A DNA stretch of 64,000 bases from Euglena gracilis (GCA_039621445.1 CP154954.1:44867847-44931846); one strand, 5' to 3'; positions 44,753-55,851 are shown, counted from the stretch's first letter. A program made the numbers and translations. The notes: generated from the sequence alone by a model not told the origin.

Positions 44753-44838
44753 GCCGATGTACTTGTCGATTACCCCGCGGCGCCGCACGATGATGGAGGA
44801 CAGCTCCTCGAAGAACGCGCCGATGCTCTCCACCAGCT
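44753..44838 (-). CDS. Gene B cyclase exon, QLVESIGAFFEEL to KYIG
   Basis: Encodes LVESIGAFFEELSSIIVRRR then GVIDKYIG, almost identical to the end of gene A 2,727-2,960. Carries the substrate-binding Lys. Confidence 0.85.
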
Positions 44839-44843
44839 GGGCC

Positions 44844-47800
44844 CAGGGATCGGCAACAAACACTCCCCACCCCCCACGCCACCAAAAAAAAGCAGAAAAA
44901 CAACTTCGAACCGCCACCGAACTACCCTGCATTCAGCCTCAGAACAAAGTGCTCTAATTCTGCTAAGGCCTGGAGCACTGGTGGGCGTGGATTTACCTCG
45001 CCAGGTCGGGGAAAACCGCTGCAGACCATTTTCCTTCAGCAATTCAAAGCCCAGCAGGGGGGGGGATGTGGTATTTGCAAAAGGAGGGCATTGCAGGAAA
45101 TAATCTATCCTGAGACAATTTTGGTGCACAGGGCGAAGCCTTAGACGGCCGGGAATGCACTTTTCTTGTTGAGTCACAAAAGTATGACAGTTTTAGTGAA
45201 AATGCGCATCCGCGCATTTTGGACCCGGAGTGCGCAGGTGCGCATTTTGCATAGTTTGATGCCTCTTCCAGACTGGGGGGTAAACACCACAAAAATGAGC
45301 TGTTTGGATACACGACTATAAGGACCATCCCCTTGTTTACTGGTTCAACTACGCAGCATGCTGTTTACAGCTGTTTCCCGACGACTGTGGTACAGTGCGT
45401 GGCTGGACTCACACTCGGCACACTCCACACGACATGCGGAACACGGACGACGCACACCAACCTGGACCTGGGTGTGCCACCCTTGTGTTCACCGGTGCGT
45501 GCTGATGGCTCCTGGGGGCAGGGCCTGGTGAACCCGGGATGAGCATGGGAAGGAACACCTTGCAGGCATGGAGACACAGCCCTCCCACGGTCAAAACAAT
45601 GGGGGTGTCACTGAGTATCAGGGCCGAAGAATGCGCACCTGCGCATTTTTTGGAAACCCAAAAGAATGCGCAGGTGCGCATTTTTTGGAATGGACACAGC
45701 CTGTGGGAAGGGGGGAATGCGCACACGCGCATTGACGTTGAAGGACACACTGGGTATGGCCTGTTGTTTGCCTGCCTTGAATGCGAGCTGTGCACCGCTA
45801 TGATGTGGTTTCGGGCTTGCAGAACATGGGTGTGTGAGGGGGAGATGAAATAAAATAATCGGTCTTGGAAAAATTGTCGCTGTACCAGGCCACACCCTGA
45901 AACATGACACCTGCAGCAGCATGGAAAATCCTGGGCTTGGCGATGGCAGGTGTCAAGGCACGAATTCATGTCCTTCAGTGATAGGGGAACTGCCCCCTGC
46001 AGTGCAAGTCATTGAGCAAATCAGAATGCGCACCTGCGCGCTGCAGTCCAGTGCCCAGCCCAGCCTGCGCTGCTCTCATGAACGTGTGGAGCAAGTCACA
46101 ACGCAATGCAACTGTCCCCCACCCGGCGGAGGTGGTGGGCCGGTTGGTGCCAGCGTTGTCCGACCCCACGCCCCAGAGCGTGCATGGCAGCACACAGCCA
46201 ATGGTCGCACTGAACAACCTTACGTTGGGCTGTACGAGGTGCAAGAAGCACTGTGCCCGACAATTAGGGTCAACGCAGGGGGTTGTGTCTGGTTCCACCC
46301 ACAGTGCTCACGGGGTTGGCACCTCGAGAGCGAAGCACGCCTGTCACCACCTTCGGCATCATTCCCCCAAAACGGTCTGTAAACACAGAATTAATTTACA
46401 ATCCAAATGGACTCAAAGAAGCGAACACCACTGGTCAGTCCTTACCCCAAAATTTCTCCAGGCCCTTGAGATTGTGAGACAAGCAAGCCCATCACAACAA
46501 AAACTTGCCGATAAATCCAGTATTTTTTTCCGTTCTGCTTTTTCGTGTATTCCACTGTGTCATACCAAGGGCATACGGATGAGAAAGGGACTTCAATGCC
46601 CGAGGAAATTCCTCAGTGACGGGCACCCTAACTCCCAAATGCGGTCAGCAGCCCTTCATGGCATGAGTGAAAAGCCGGTGAATGCGCACATACGCAAAAA
46701 ATCGTCCTGTGCCTTTCTTTGAATGACAGCCACACCGTCGAATATTTTCACTCCAGATGGGTATGCCACCACCCACGCCAACTCCCCCCGCCTGGCCTGG
46801 TTTTGAAACCACACAGCTGAAGTGAAGACCTCCCTGCGAGGATCGAATGGTGACCGAGGACGAGGCAGCCCTGGAGCGAAACACGGCAGATGAGGACCAC
46901 CACCTGTGGCCTTGCTGGCAACAAACGTCACCCACCACACAGAACCCTTTTTTATCATGAACTTAGAGTCGACACACCAACAAACTACACAACCCTTGGC
47001 CGCTGTGAAGACCAGGGAAAGCACATATGCACACACCTTCTCCACACACCACATCCGCAATGGCTGCAGTCAAACATGGCACATTGGGGTGAATGCGCAC
47101 ATGCGCATTCCCTTCTTGTGTCTCCCCTTAAAGCACCCTGGTGGGAGGTTGCTGTACAGGGCCATGCCAAACAACTCAGCACACAAGGTAGAGGCACAGC
47201 CCAGGAGACGTACACCCTACTCTGGCGGCATCCTCTTGTGCAATGAGATGCCTCTGAAATTGCTAACAAAAAGGGCAGCAGTGCACCATGGGGGTAGCCC
47301 TGCCACAATGCTGTGCTGGCACTGGGTTCAGGAGTGCGAGACACAGCTCCCCACAACACAGAGAACGCGCACCTGCGCACTCCCCCTCACAAAATGCGCA
47401 GGTGCGCACTCTTGTGGATGCCCAGCGCTGTTCCCTGCAGGTAGAATCACAGCCGGCCAGCGAAGGAATGGCCTCGAGTGCGCACGTGCGCATTCTTGTG
47501 CCTCATGCAACCTCGAAGAGGAGCCATTTTATGTTGTTTGTGAGGGCTGTTCTGGAGGGTGTGGTCTGTGGCAGAAAGGCTTGAGGCAGGGCTCCGCTCC
47601 GTGGCTTTCAAAACCAGTGACACACAGGAAAGGGGTGCAAGCCAGCCCCCCCCCTTCCATACCCAGCACCCCATCCCAAACCTCACACCCAAACACAGGT
47701 GGTCCCACATGGTGATGTGCCGTGGTGCCTATGAGAAGGCACATGGGGAGCGGACGGCGTGCGCCACTGGAGGGATGCTGTGCCTGTATGTGTCACAGAG

Positions 47801-48764
47801 GGGTGCAATGCACCTTGTGGAATGGCAAACAGCGGGCAGCCTGAGGAGGGTGACGAGCCCTCCCCAACACACATCTGGAGTGGATTTAAACACACACACC
47901 CCGCCACTCTCTGAATGCAGAGTACACGTACACAACAAACATTCACCATCGCCCCCTCGTGCCCTGCTTCCAGCACAGGGCACAGAACCTCCCATCCACT
48001 CTAACCGCAGAGACCACAGTGCCCCCTACCCACAACCACCCCTGGGAGCCACAATAACCGTCCAACACTTCAGGAAAAGGCCGGGACGGGGAGGGGGGTG
48101 AATGCGCACCTGCGCATTCACTGGGGTCCACAAAACAGGGGGGCAGCCACAGGTACAACGCCTTCACCTGACGGGCGTCCTCGTGAAACAGCGTTTTGTG
48201 TCGCACCACTTTGGCAGACGGGGGTTTTCCCTCGGTCCGCGGAGGTGCTAAACCGTCATTTTCAAAACGATAAAAGTCGGTTTGCCCAGGAAAAAAACCC
48301 AGGGATCGAAGGTAGTGGTACCCATTTTGGTACCAGGGGTTTCAGCTGACGGGTCGGCCGCCCCGTCAAGTGATGACGACACACTTGGTCTCAAAAGAAT
48401 GCGCAGGTGCGCAAAAAAACACCAAAAATGAAAAGTGCATTCCCGGCCGTCTAAGGAAGCGCCAAGCTGAAAGACCTGCCTCCCAAAATCCTTCCTGGAG
48501 ACAGTCCCCTCCTGGAGTCAGTCTGACCCTCCTGGTAGGTGGAGGTTTGGTCCGGACCCCCCTCCAATCTAGGAGGGGGGGGGGGTGTCAACCCCATCCT
48601 GGACACCCTATCAGTTCTTTGCAATGAGTTTTCAACAGCCCCAACAGCTTTGTGGATCAAATCCTGGGGACAATGGAGTGCTCAATCCCACGGGTAATGG
48701 GGTTGGGGAACTCTTCTTCTTTTGGTGAAAGTTTGTTCTGCCCTCAATGGCATGCGAAGACCTG
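44844..48764 (-). other. 3.9-kb gene B intron absent from gene A
   Basis: Minus strand begins CAGGTCTTCG and ends GATCCCTG. Flanking 8-mers GGCCCAGT and GGCCCAGC match at 7 of 8, and gene A reads GGCCCAGC uninterrupted. Removal by the 3/5 rule gives GCC CAG CTG GTG, as in gene A. The interior carries at least 12 GCGCA palindromes and otherwise no gene that I can support. Confidence 0.8.
45199..48413. repeat. Dispersed AATGCGCANNTGCGCATT palindromes (intron family 1)
   Basis: Copies near 45,199, 45,229, 45,630, 45,664, 45,716, 46,023, 46,680 (degenerate), 47,092, 47,362, 47,391, 47,476, 48,100 and 48,398. The core is TGCGCA-2nt-TGCGCA, usually ACCTG or AGGTG in the middle. All lie inside the intron 44,844-48,764. 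Confidence 0.9.
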
Positions 48765-48767
48765 ACT

Positions 48768-48837
48768 GGGCCGCATCGGTGGACTCGGTTAGGTTGGTAA
48801 AGTTCTCAATGTCAAGGAAGAACACTGTGGCAGCCGT
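48768..48837 (-). CDS. Gene B cyclase exon, first metal Asp
   Basis: Reads AATVFFLDIENFTNLTESTD then AA. The Asp of FLDIENFT is the first metal ligand. The 5' edge lies next to a C-run; the phase to the upstream exon is one nucleotide off under the rule. Confidence 0.82.
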
Positions 48838-48926
48838 TGGGGCAGAGGGGGACCAGCAAAATCTCTTCAGGAGAATATCTTCTCCTATTTGCGACACAAA
48901 TTGGAAAGAAGACATTACCTCCCCCC

Positions 48927-49042
48927 TATGTCCAACGACCGGTAACCTCTGTCCTCTGACCGGGGGGAGGGGTCATTGGACATAGGGTAGTGACCAAAAA
49001 GGTGTCCTCTGACCAGGGGGGTGGTCGTTGGACACAGGGTCG
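48927..49042. mobile_element. CTATGTCCAACGACC inverted element and partial copy
   Basis: CCTATGTCCAACGACC ... GTCCTCTGACCGGGGGG ... TCATTGGACATAGGG, then a second GTCCTCTGACCAGGGGGGTGG unit. Same family as 49,480-49,533 and 35,571-35,645. Confidence 0.65.
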
Positions 49043-49678
49043 GGGAAAAAAAAGTTTGCCGAACCCCCCCAAACAGGTCATAATTTTCCTTCCGGCGCTT
49101 CGCGCCCCCATTTCCAGCCCTGTCAACAATATTTCCTCAAAGCACCCAGAACGTATCACGCTGTGGGATTTCACAAAACAAAGATACCTAGTCGACAATC
49201 CCTGCATTCCATCAACCATCTTCACTGCATCATACAACCTAGCAAACACCCGAAAATGTCATGGCGGAACGTTGGGAGTGTTGTGAAGCTCCTTCGACAA
49301 CCGCAAGCACTATCCCCCAGGTGGAGCGCTCGTAATGCACAAAACTCACCAGAGGGAACATTTTAATGGACGATGGGCTGCGGGGTAGAGGACAAGGGGG
49401 GAAGAAAAGCCTTTCAGGGCTGGAAAACCTCCGGTTTCACACATCTGCAAAAAAACAACAACATCAAACCTCCGAAAAGGTGTCCTCTGACCGGGGGGGT
49501 GGTCGTTGGACATAGGGGGGTCGTTGGACATATCTGATGGGTATGATCGTGGAGTACAGGGTGACGTATTTCATTGTTGCTGGTCACAAAAACAAGAAAA
49601 AGTCGTTTGATTGGGAGCAAGATGGTCAACGCCTGGGTTCTTGTGGTTGCAGGGGGTCACTACGGTCCAGCCCTGGGG

Positions 49679-49755
49679 GGCACCATCGAGAAGCCCACCG
49701 GCGTGCCGCTCTTCAGGCAGGGTTGCAGGACCTCCACCGGCAGGAACCGCGTCGG
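49679..49755 (-). CDS. Gene B cyclase exon, FLPVEVLQPCL
   Basis: Encodes RFLPVEVLQPCLKSGTPVGF then SMV. Corresponds to the start of gene A 2,727-2,960 and to the FVP..fL segment that precedes class III cyclase domains. Bounded by CCTG (5') and CAGGGCTGG (3'). Confidence 0.82.
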
Positions 49756-50389
49756 GGTAGCAGGTGGCTGCCGTGGCCCAAGGGGGGTTCCTTTGGTCCT
49801 CGGGGGGAACAGACAACTCGTGAGATGTGATTTCGGAAGGTTGGATTTTTACGTTCCACCCCCCCCCCCGCGGAGAACACGTCCACCGGTGCAAGGCAAG
49901 AAGACAAACTTCGCAAGGCAGACTTTCCAACATGAAATAGTTGTCGACCGCAGCCATCTTTGAAGCTTTTCCCCCAAAAAAATGCGTAATGCACCGAAAC
50001 TTTTTTCCAGTCCATTGCAGCTGTACCAGGCTACACCAACTTTCAGCGACCCTCCCCTCGGGGGTCTGCAGCCTTGCTGGGAGCTGCTGGTTGGGAAAAA
50101 GTGCTCCAGCTGGAGTCCCCCCTAGTCCTTTCCACCAGAAGTGATGCCCTGGTGGGTATCATATGACGCTCCACTAGAAATTCCATAATTTCTGACAGAT
50201 TGTGCCAAGCTTCAATGTCGGCAAGAACTGATGAAACTAATCAACAAACTGAATTTATTCTTTGTTTTGGTTCCCAAGGTTCGATTTCCTAATGTAATAT
50301 TCTATAGTCACAAAACTACACGGTTTATTTTTGGGAGGGTTTCGAGAATGCGACAAGCTGGGCCGGAAACAAGCAATGGCCGCCTGGCC

Positions 50390-50563
50390 ACGGTGTCCAG
50401 CATGACGCGCATCTTGGCGAAGGACTCCATCATCAGGCTGAGCTCCCGCACACAGGTTCCCCGGGGCACGGCAGAGCCCACCACGTCCAGCTCCACACAG
50501 CGGTGCATGTCCCGGTTGAAAGGGGGTGCATATATTTGATGCACGGAGCCAAATGACGCACCG
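50390..50563 (-). CDS. Gene B pre-cyclase linker exon, uninterrupted
   Basis: Reads SGASFGSVHQIYAPPFNRDM then HRCVELDVVGSAVPRGTCVR and ELSLMMESFAKMRVMLDTV. It is the uninterrupted counterpart of gene A 4,191-4,276 plus 3,543-3,597. Ends before CAGGCGGCC. Confidence 0.8.
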
Positions 50564-50786
50564 GAGGTCAGCCCCTGGCTGAAACAGAAAAGCTGGCGGG
50601 ATCGGTGAGGCCGGACCGGCATAAGCAACGACCTGAGAGGCAAAACTTTGAGATAATTTCTTGTCATCAAAATGGTAACTTCCCCTTGTCATCAAATGAA
50701 CCTTCGCTTTTGCTGAAAAGTCGAAATTTCAAGAAATATCTGAAAAAAATTGCTTTCCAGGAACATGATTTTTTTAAAGAAATAAT

Positions 50787-50837
50787 TAAAAAAGCACTAT
50801 ATAAAAGCACTATATAAAAGCACTATATAAAAGCACT
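50787..50837 (+). repeat. ACTATATAAAAGC tandem repeat
   Basis: Four AAAAGCACTATAT-type units in a row. Each contains TATATAAAA, which resembles a TATA box, but no promoter can be inferred. Confidence 0.85.
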
Positions 50838-51301
50838 GGAGAAGGGGTTGTGGTTGGACAAATGTCAGTGTTTAGACAAGGGAAGAAGGGAGGTGACGTG
50901 AGCTTAAAGATCCTGGACAGTGTCACCCCCCCCCCGACTCCTTTGAGTGAGGATCAGCCACTTGTAGCCCGACGGCGTGACCGGACGACAATATAAAGCA
51001 AGAACTGTGGCACCACAGCACCTGGATGATGTTAACCACGCATCAATTCGGGCAAACATCTTTCACCATCAAGAAAGGCTGGTTTCCTTCAAAACGTGGT
51101 TGCTGAGGTGAAAAACCAATCAAGCTGGAAGGAACACCTATGCAGCCACTGGTGGTCACGAACTGTACCAAAAACCTGGAGGCACATTGAACCAACCCTC
51201 ACCCAACATCAACACAGACCGATATTGGAGGAAGGGAAGAGGGGGTTTTTGGCTTTTTTGGCCGAGACCCGGTTGTCCCTCAGCTCGGGCGGTGGTCTCA
51301 C

Positions 51302-51387
51302 ACCGCAGGCACACGCCGCGGTTCACCCAAACCTTGTTGATGGGGCGGGCGCACACCGTGCACGGCGTGGAGCCGGAGAGGTGGCGC
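51302..51387 (-). CDS. Gene B exon with C1-like zinc half-motif
   Basis: Reads RHLSGSTPCTVCARPINKVW then VNRGVCLR, with the last Cys codon split at a GTGAGA donor. The spacing C-x2-C-x13-C-x2-C equals the inner Cys pairs of C1 zinc domains, and a His lies upstream. The remaining His/Cys ligands would be on another exon that I did not find. It may be a C1-like or other treble-clef domain. Confidence 0.5.
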
Positions 51388-51589
51388 TGCGGCAGACATT
51401 GGTCGGGGGCACAGCCCTTTCCGATTTTGTGGTGCTAATTTTTTTGTGGTGTCAGGGTTGATCAATGTTCGGCCCAGCTTGGAGCGCTAGGCCGAACATC
51501 AGCCAACACGCCATTCTTCACAACAGCTGTTTTGCCACTCGATCAAAAAAGGATGGAAGGGGGTGGGGCAGAGAAGCGCCGTGGGCACC

Positions 51590-51677
51590 GTGATCGCTGA
51601 AGGCGGCCACCATGTTGTCCCACAGCGGCGCCACCGCCTGCCGCACCTCTGCCAATAGCTGCGGCAGCTGGAAGTCC
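51590..51677 (-). CDS. Gene B helical exon
   Basis: Encodes DFQLPQLLAEVRQAVAPLWD then NMVAAFS. Starts after CCTG. Probably part of a helical sensory or dimerisation segment. The 3' edge is uncertain. Confidence 0.6.
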
Positions 51678-51917
51678 TGCGGCAGGAAATCCGCTGAGTG
51701 GTGACGGCCGAGGCCCGTCCGTCCGCTAACCCCAGTGTCGCAGCACCCTGAACGTTGGTGTTGACAGGCATGCACCCATTGCTGGACTATGTGGTCCAGT
51801 CGCACTCCCGTTGCGGGTGTTTGATGCAAGCTCGAGATACGTACGTGCCTGGCGGACCCCGGGGCTGGCGGGGCCGGGGTCACCGATGCGAAACGCAGGG
51901 CGGTGCGGGCCCTGCCC

Positions 51918-52040
51918 CGGGGAGCGCAGCGGCCGCTGGATGACGGCCAGCCAGCGGAGCACTTCGCGGTTCACGTCGGCGATGCCCTCCAGGGTGTGGA
52001 GGCAGCCACCCCGCTCGCAGTGCTTAGCCAGTGCTTCGCC
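51918..52040 (-). CDS. Gene B exon, HCERGGCLHTLEGIADVN
   Basis: Reads HCERGGCLHTLEGIADVNRE then VLRWLAVIQRPLRSP. Ends before CAGGGCCC; flank CCCCGGGG and the next exon's CCGCAGGA match at 5 of 8. Function unknown. Confidence 0.6.
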
Positions 52041-53902
52041 ATCAAACACCAGACAACCCATCCAGTTTGGTGTATGGGTTACTTGCACTGGGAGGGTCAC
52101 CCTCTTAGGCGGCCGAATTCGCACTTAAGCTTTTTTCCTTTTGATTTGCGCAATTGCGCAAATGCACGATTTTTTTGTAAACCCTGGGACCCTGTACCCT
52201 GACAGCCGGAACACGATTTATGAGCTATGACACCCCTCCACTGGAGGGGATTGACTCCCAGTGGTCTGGTGTGCATGCTGCTTGCCAGGTGCCGTTAATA
52301 GGGCGGATGGTGAGACTTGTGCTGTTGTTCATCAAACGGGAGAGAGGCACACACCCCTTGTGACGACACTTGGAACTGGTGCTGACGTGCTGCCTGAACT
52401 GGCTGTGACACTGCCGCCACCGGTAAGAACACACTGAGTCTCATGACATCACACCACCACAGACACACAGACTACGTGAGGCAGCCGTCACCCAATTGAT
52501 GTGTGTTTGTGCGCGCAATTGCGCAAATAAAAACAATTGTGTTTGATGCGCGCATTTCGCAAATAAAACATACACCGATGATGATAAAATGACGTGTTGG
52601 TGGGCGCCAGTGCGCGCACCAACACATTTGGTGGTGTGCGCATTTGCGCAAATGCGCACACCACCAAATGTGTTTGGTGCGCGCATTTATGCCCACAAAC
52701 ACGTACGTTTACCTTCCATGTTAAAAGACACCAATGAGGACCATGACTTAGAAGGTTTAAAAACGTGGTGGACGTGTTGGTGCGCGCAATTGCGCAAATA
52801 AACATAATTTTGTTGATGCGCGCATTTGCGCAAATGCGCGCATCAACATGTTAATAAACCGCTTCCAAATAATGTGTTTGTAGGGCCCTTAGAGCACATA
52901 AACAAAGTTTGTTGATTTGCGCAAATGCGCGCATCAAAACACATCAGTTGTGGGATGCCATCTCCTGCTCTGTGACGGCTGGCGAACACAATTCCTCACG
53001 CCAGCCATTGATTTGCTCCAAGGTTACGTGGCGATGAAATTGGTGGTGAGAGGTGGTGTGGAGTGTTCACTGGAACACGGCATGTGACTGGCCAAAATTT
53101 GCCTGCCTTACGTGTGTACATGTGCACTGCTGTTCCCCGGTCCGAACGGTCTGTTGTTTTGGTGTCATGTGTTTGGCAGTTAAACGTAATGAGTTGATGA
53201 CGTGCAAACGACCTGTGACTGTTGGACACTTTTTGTGCAACAGGACTGCGTTACAGGAAGACAAAATTTGGCACCTGAAACACCCGGGATGTGTCCGGCC
53301 GGAGTCCGTTTTACGGTTTTCTTTGCCATTTTTCCCTTGAAAAATGTAAAAAACACCAGTTTTTGTGCATAATTTGGGGGGAGTGGGTCCCACCGCTTTG
53401 ATGCGCCCAATCCAGGGGTAAAGGTTCAACACTTCCTTGCATCCAAAGTAACGGGTGTTTGAGGGCCACCTCTCTCCAGCTGTTGGTTGCCATGCACTGG
53501 CACCACGTCGTCCCCCCAGTCTTACACCCCGGTTGCGGGGTATAACGGGGCCGCTGTGGTGGGTGTCGTTGCACCGGGGAGGTCGATGCCGGCCTGCTGG
53601 GTGCTGAAGCATCAGCAGCTGATGGGGCTGCAGCAGCGGAGCCGAAGCCGCAGGCCAGCTGCAGGGCACTTGGGACCCAAAAATTGGTGCCCGTGGAGGT
53701 GAACGGTTACTGGGTGGCTTTGCACCCACCTTCAAAAGATGCTATGTCTCCATCTTTTGCCGGACCTGTCAATGGTCCAAAAACGGCACAATAACACCAT
53801 ATCCCGGAGGGGACGGTGTAGTCATTTGGGTTGAACCCACTCAGAAGCCACTAAGGGTGGCTGTAGGGGGGCCGAATGAAGTCACTTATTACTCCTCCAC
53901 TG

Positions 53903-54053
53903 GTGGTTTATTTGCGCATTTGCGCGCATCACGTTGTTTTGTGGGCGCAAATGCGCAAATAAAACAGATGTAAACTGAACAATTTACATCTGTTTTATTT
54001 GCGCATTTGCGCCCACAAACAACGTGATGCGCGCAAATGCGCAAATAAACCAC
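53903..54053. repeat. 151-bp near-perfect palindrome
   Basis: GTGGTTTATTTGCGCATTTG... on the left is mirrored by ...GCAAATAAACCAC on the right, with arms of about 72 bp, one single-base indel and a spacer of about 6 bp (CTGAAC region, around 53,977). Each arm contains two GCGCAAATGCGC units. Confidence 0.88.
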
Positions 54054-54112
54054 ATCTGCTGTCGGCGTTTGACGGCCATGTTTCCGTCACACCGTTCTTC
54101 TTTGCGTTTATG

Positions 54113-54212
54113 GGCGCAAATGCGCGCATCAAACACAAAACACGTTTGATACGCGCATTTGCGCAAATGCGCACATAAACATGTTTTGTGTTTGATGCGC
54201 GCATTTGCGCCC
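54113..54212. repeat. Second palindrome of family 2
   Basis: GGGCGCAAATGCGCGCATCA on the left and TGATGCGCGCATTTGCGCCC on the right, with CAAACACAAAAC and its complement further in. The centre holds another GCGCATTTGCGCAAATGCGC. Confidence 0.82.
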
Positions 54213-55851
54213 CTCAGCTTGCGCCGTCGACAAACAGTGAGATAAACCCACCAACTGGACGGGCCTTGGACTGCCCACTCACAGCTCCTTTGTCACACCG
54301 TTTATCAACAGCGTCAATTCAGGGTGTCAAAGCCCAATCTCCAGAAGGACATAAGTGTGCGCATTTGCGCAAATGCGCAAATCAACATAAACATGTTGGT
54401 GCGCGCATTTGCGCGCATCAAACGCAATTTTGTCCTTCCAGTGTTGGGCTTCTTCCGCTGGGTTCATTGCCACACCACTGGTTGTGTGCATCCCGGGTAT
54501 AAGCCGGGTGTGAGACACCCATCCCCTTCATTCCCTTCATTCCCTGCGGACCCCGTTTCTTCCCCCTCTACGCATTCCTTCTCAAACACCCCGCAGTCAC
54601 CTTCCTTCCCCAGCGTCCCTCTCGCCGGCTCGGTCACACCACACCCACACCCCCTGGCACCCTCCTCCCCGCGCTTTAACAAACAGCCCAAAAACACCAC
54701 ACCAAGGCGTCGCAAGCAACGCAGTCCGGCAAACACCCGGGACACACACCGCCGGCAGCTCGGACACACCTGGGGACACAGCCGAAAGAAGCAGCAAGGG
54801 CAGTAAAGGTCCCGTTCCTAAGGTGCTTTTTTGCGTTTTTTTCAGTTTCGGCCGGCAGGGTCCCGGGGGTTTGGGCCCACAAAGTCCTTCCCGACACCCC
54901 CCAAAATCACTGTTTTTCGCCAAAGTCCCGGGGTTCTCACAGCCAAAATCAGAATTTTGCTCATTTTTTGCACTCTTTTGTTCACGTGTTTTCAAACCCC
55001 CCGGACCTTCACAGCCAAAACAAAGCACAATCAAAAAAATCGTAAATTTGCGCAAATGCGCAAATCAAAAGAAAAAAGCTTAAGTGCGAAATCGGCCGCC
55101 TAAGACCCTCCCCTTGGACAAAAAAGAAACTGGGGGGGCTTCAAAAAAAAGGCAAAAGTTTTCACACCCACATGTTTCTTGAAAAATCGGCCAAAACAAA
55201 AAAATTGTCTTCCCTGGCAGTAAGTGCCAAGGCTTTTTCCTCGTTCCGGGGGTCCCAAATCCTACCTCGGGTCTGAAGGGGGGGGGGGGTTGCACCTTTT
55301 CCCCCAAAGCAAAACCAACGTTCACTTGACACCCTGTCATATTATGTACAACCACTGAGGTCAACGGCAAAAGGAGCCAAACCCCCAACCTGCAATCAGA
55401 GCCGGGGGGGGGGGGGGGCAAGTGGGTTCCAAACAAAAGAAATACATAAAATATGCGGTCAAGGACTGGGGCAGACTTCTTTTTACCAACCCGGGTTGGC
55501 TTTGGACCCCAGTGCCTGCCGACCCAGGCAAATTTCCCTTAAAAATGGCCATTTTCGGGCCGCCAGCGCCTTGGGTCTGGGGGATATAGCACTACCCCCC
55601 CCAACCCCCCAGGGTCGAAAGTTCACAGACAAAAGGGCCAGAAGCGAAAAACAGCGCCAGGCCAGAAGAAGGGATAAGGGGCACCAAATAAACAGCCACA
55701 GTGCAGGGGGTCGAAAGTGCCCCACCCCCCTGCCTGCCCACAGCACTCCCCCCCCCCTTAGTTGCACTAAGGCTTCTTGTCTGTTTATGGCCGGCGCTAA
55801 CTTCGCTTCTGGCCCAGCTTGCTGTGTGGTGAGTGGCCAGGTACCCCTTAC

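Larger units (their letters stand above)
52136..55065. repeat. TTTGCGCAAATGCGC palindromes (intron family 2)
   Basis: Many copies, including 52,136-52,156, 52,506-52,530, 52,634-52,662, 52,778-52,846, 52,914-52,937, 53,909-54,047, 54,113-54,212, 54,356-54,422 and 55,046-55,066. The core alternates GCGCAAAT and ATTTGCGC, often extended by GCGCATCAA. Lies between gene B exons at 52.0 and 56.5 kb; distinct from family 1. Confidence 0.9.

Noticed and set aside
40393-50563. Gene B as a dead pseudogene full of insertions
   Set aside because: All catalytic motifs are intact, no in-frame stop appears within exons, and several junctions restore consensus exactly.
55472-55851. Another CAGG-type element starting CAGACTTCTTTTTACCAACCC
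   Set aside because: The left end resembles the family, but no matching right end or target duplication was found.
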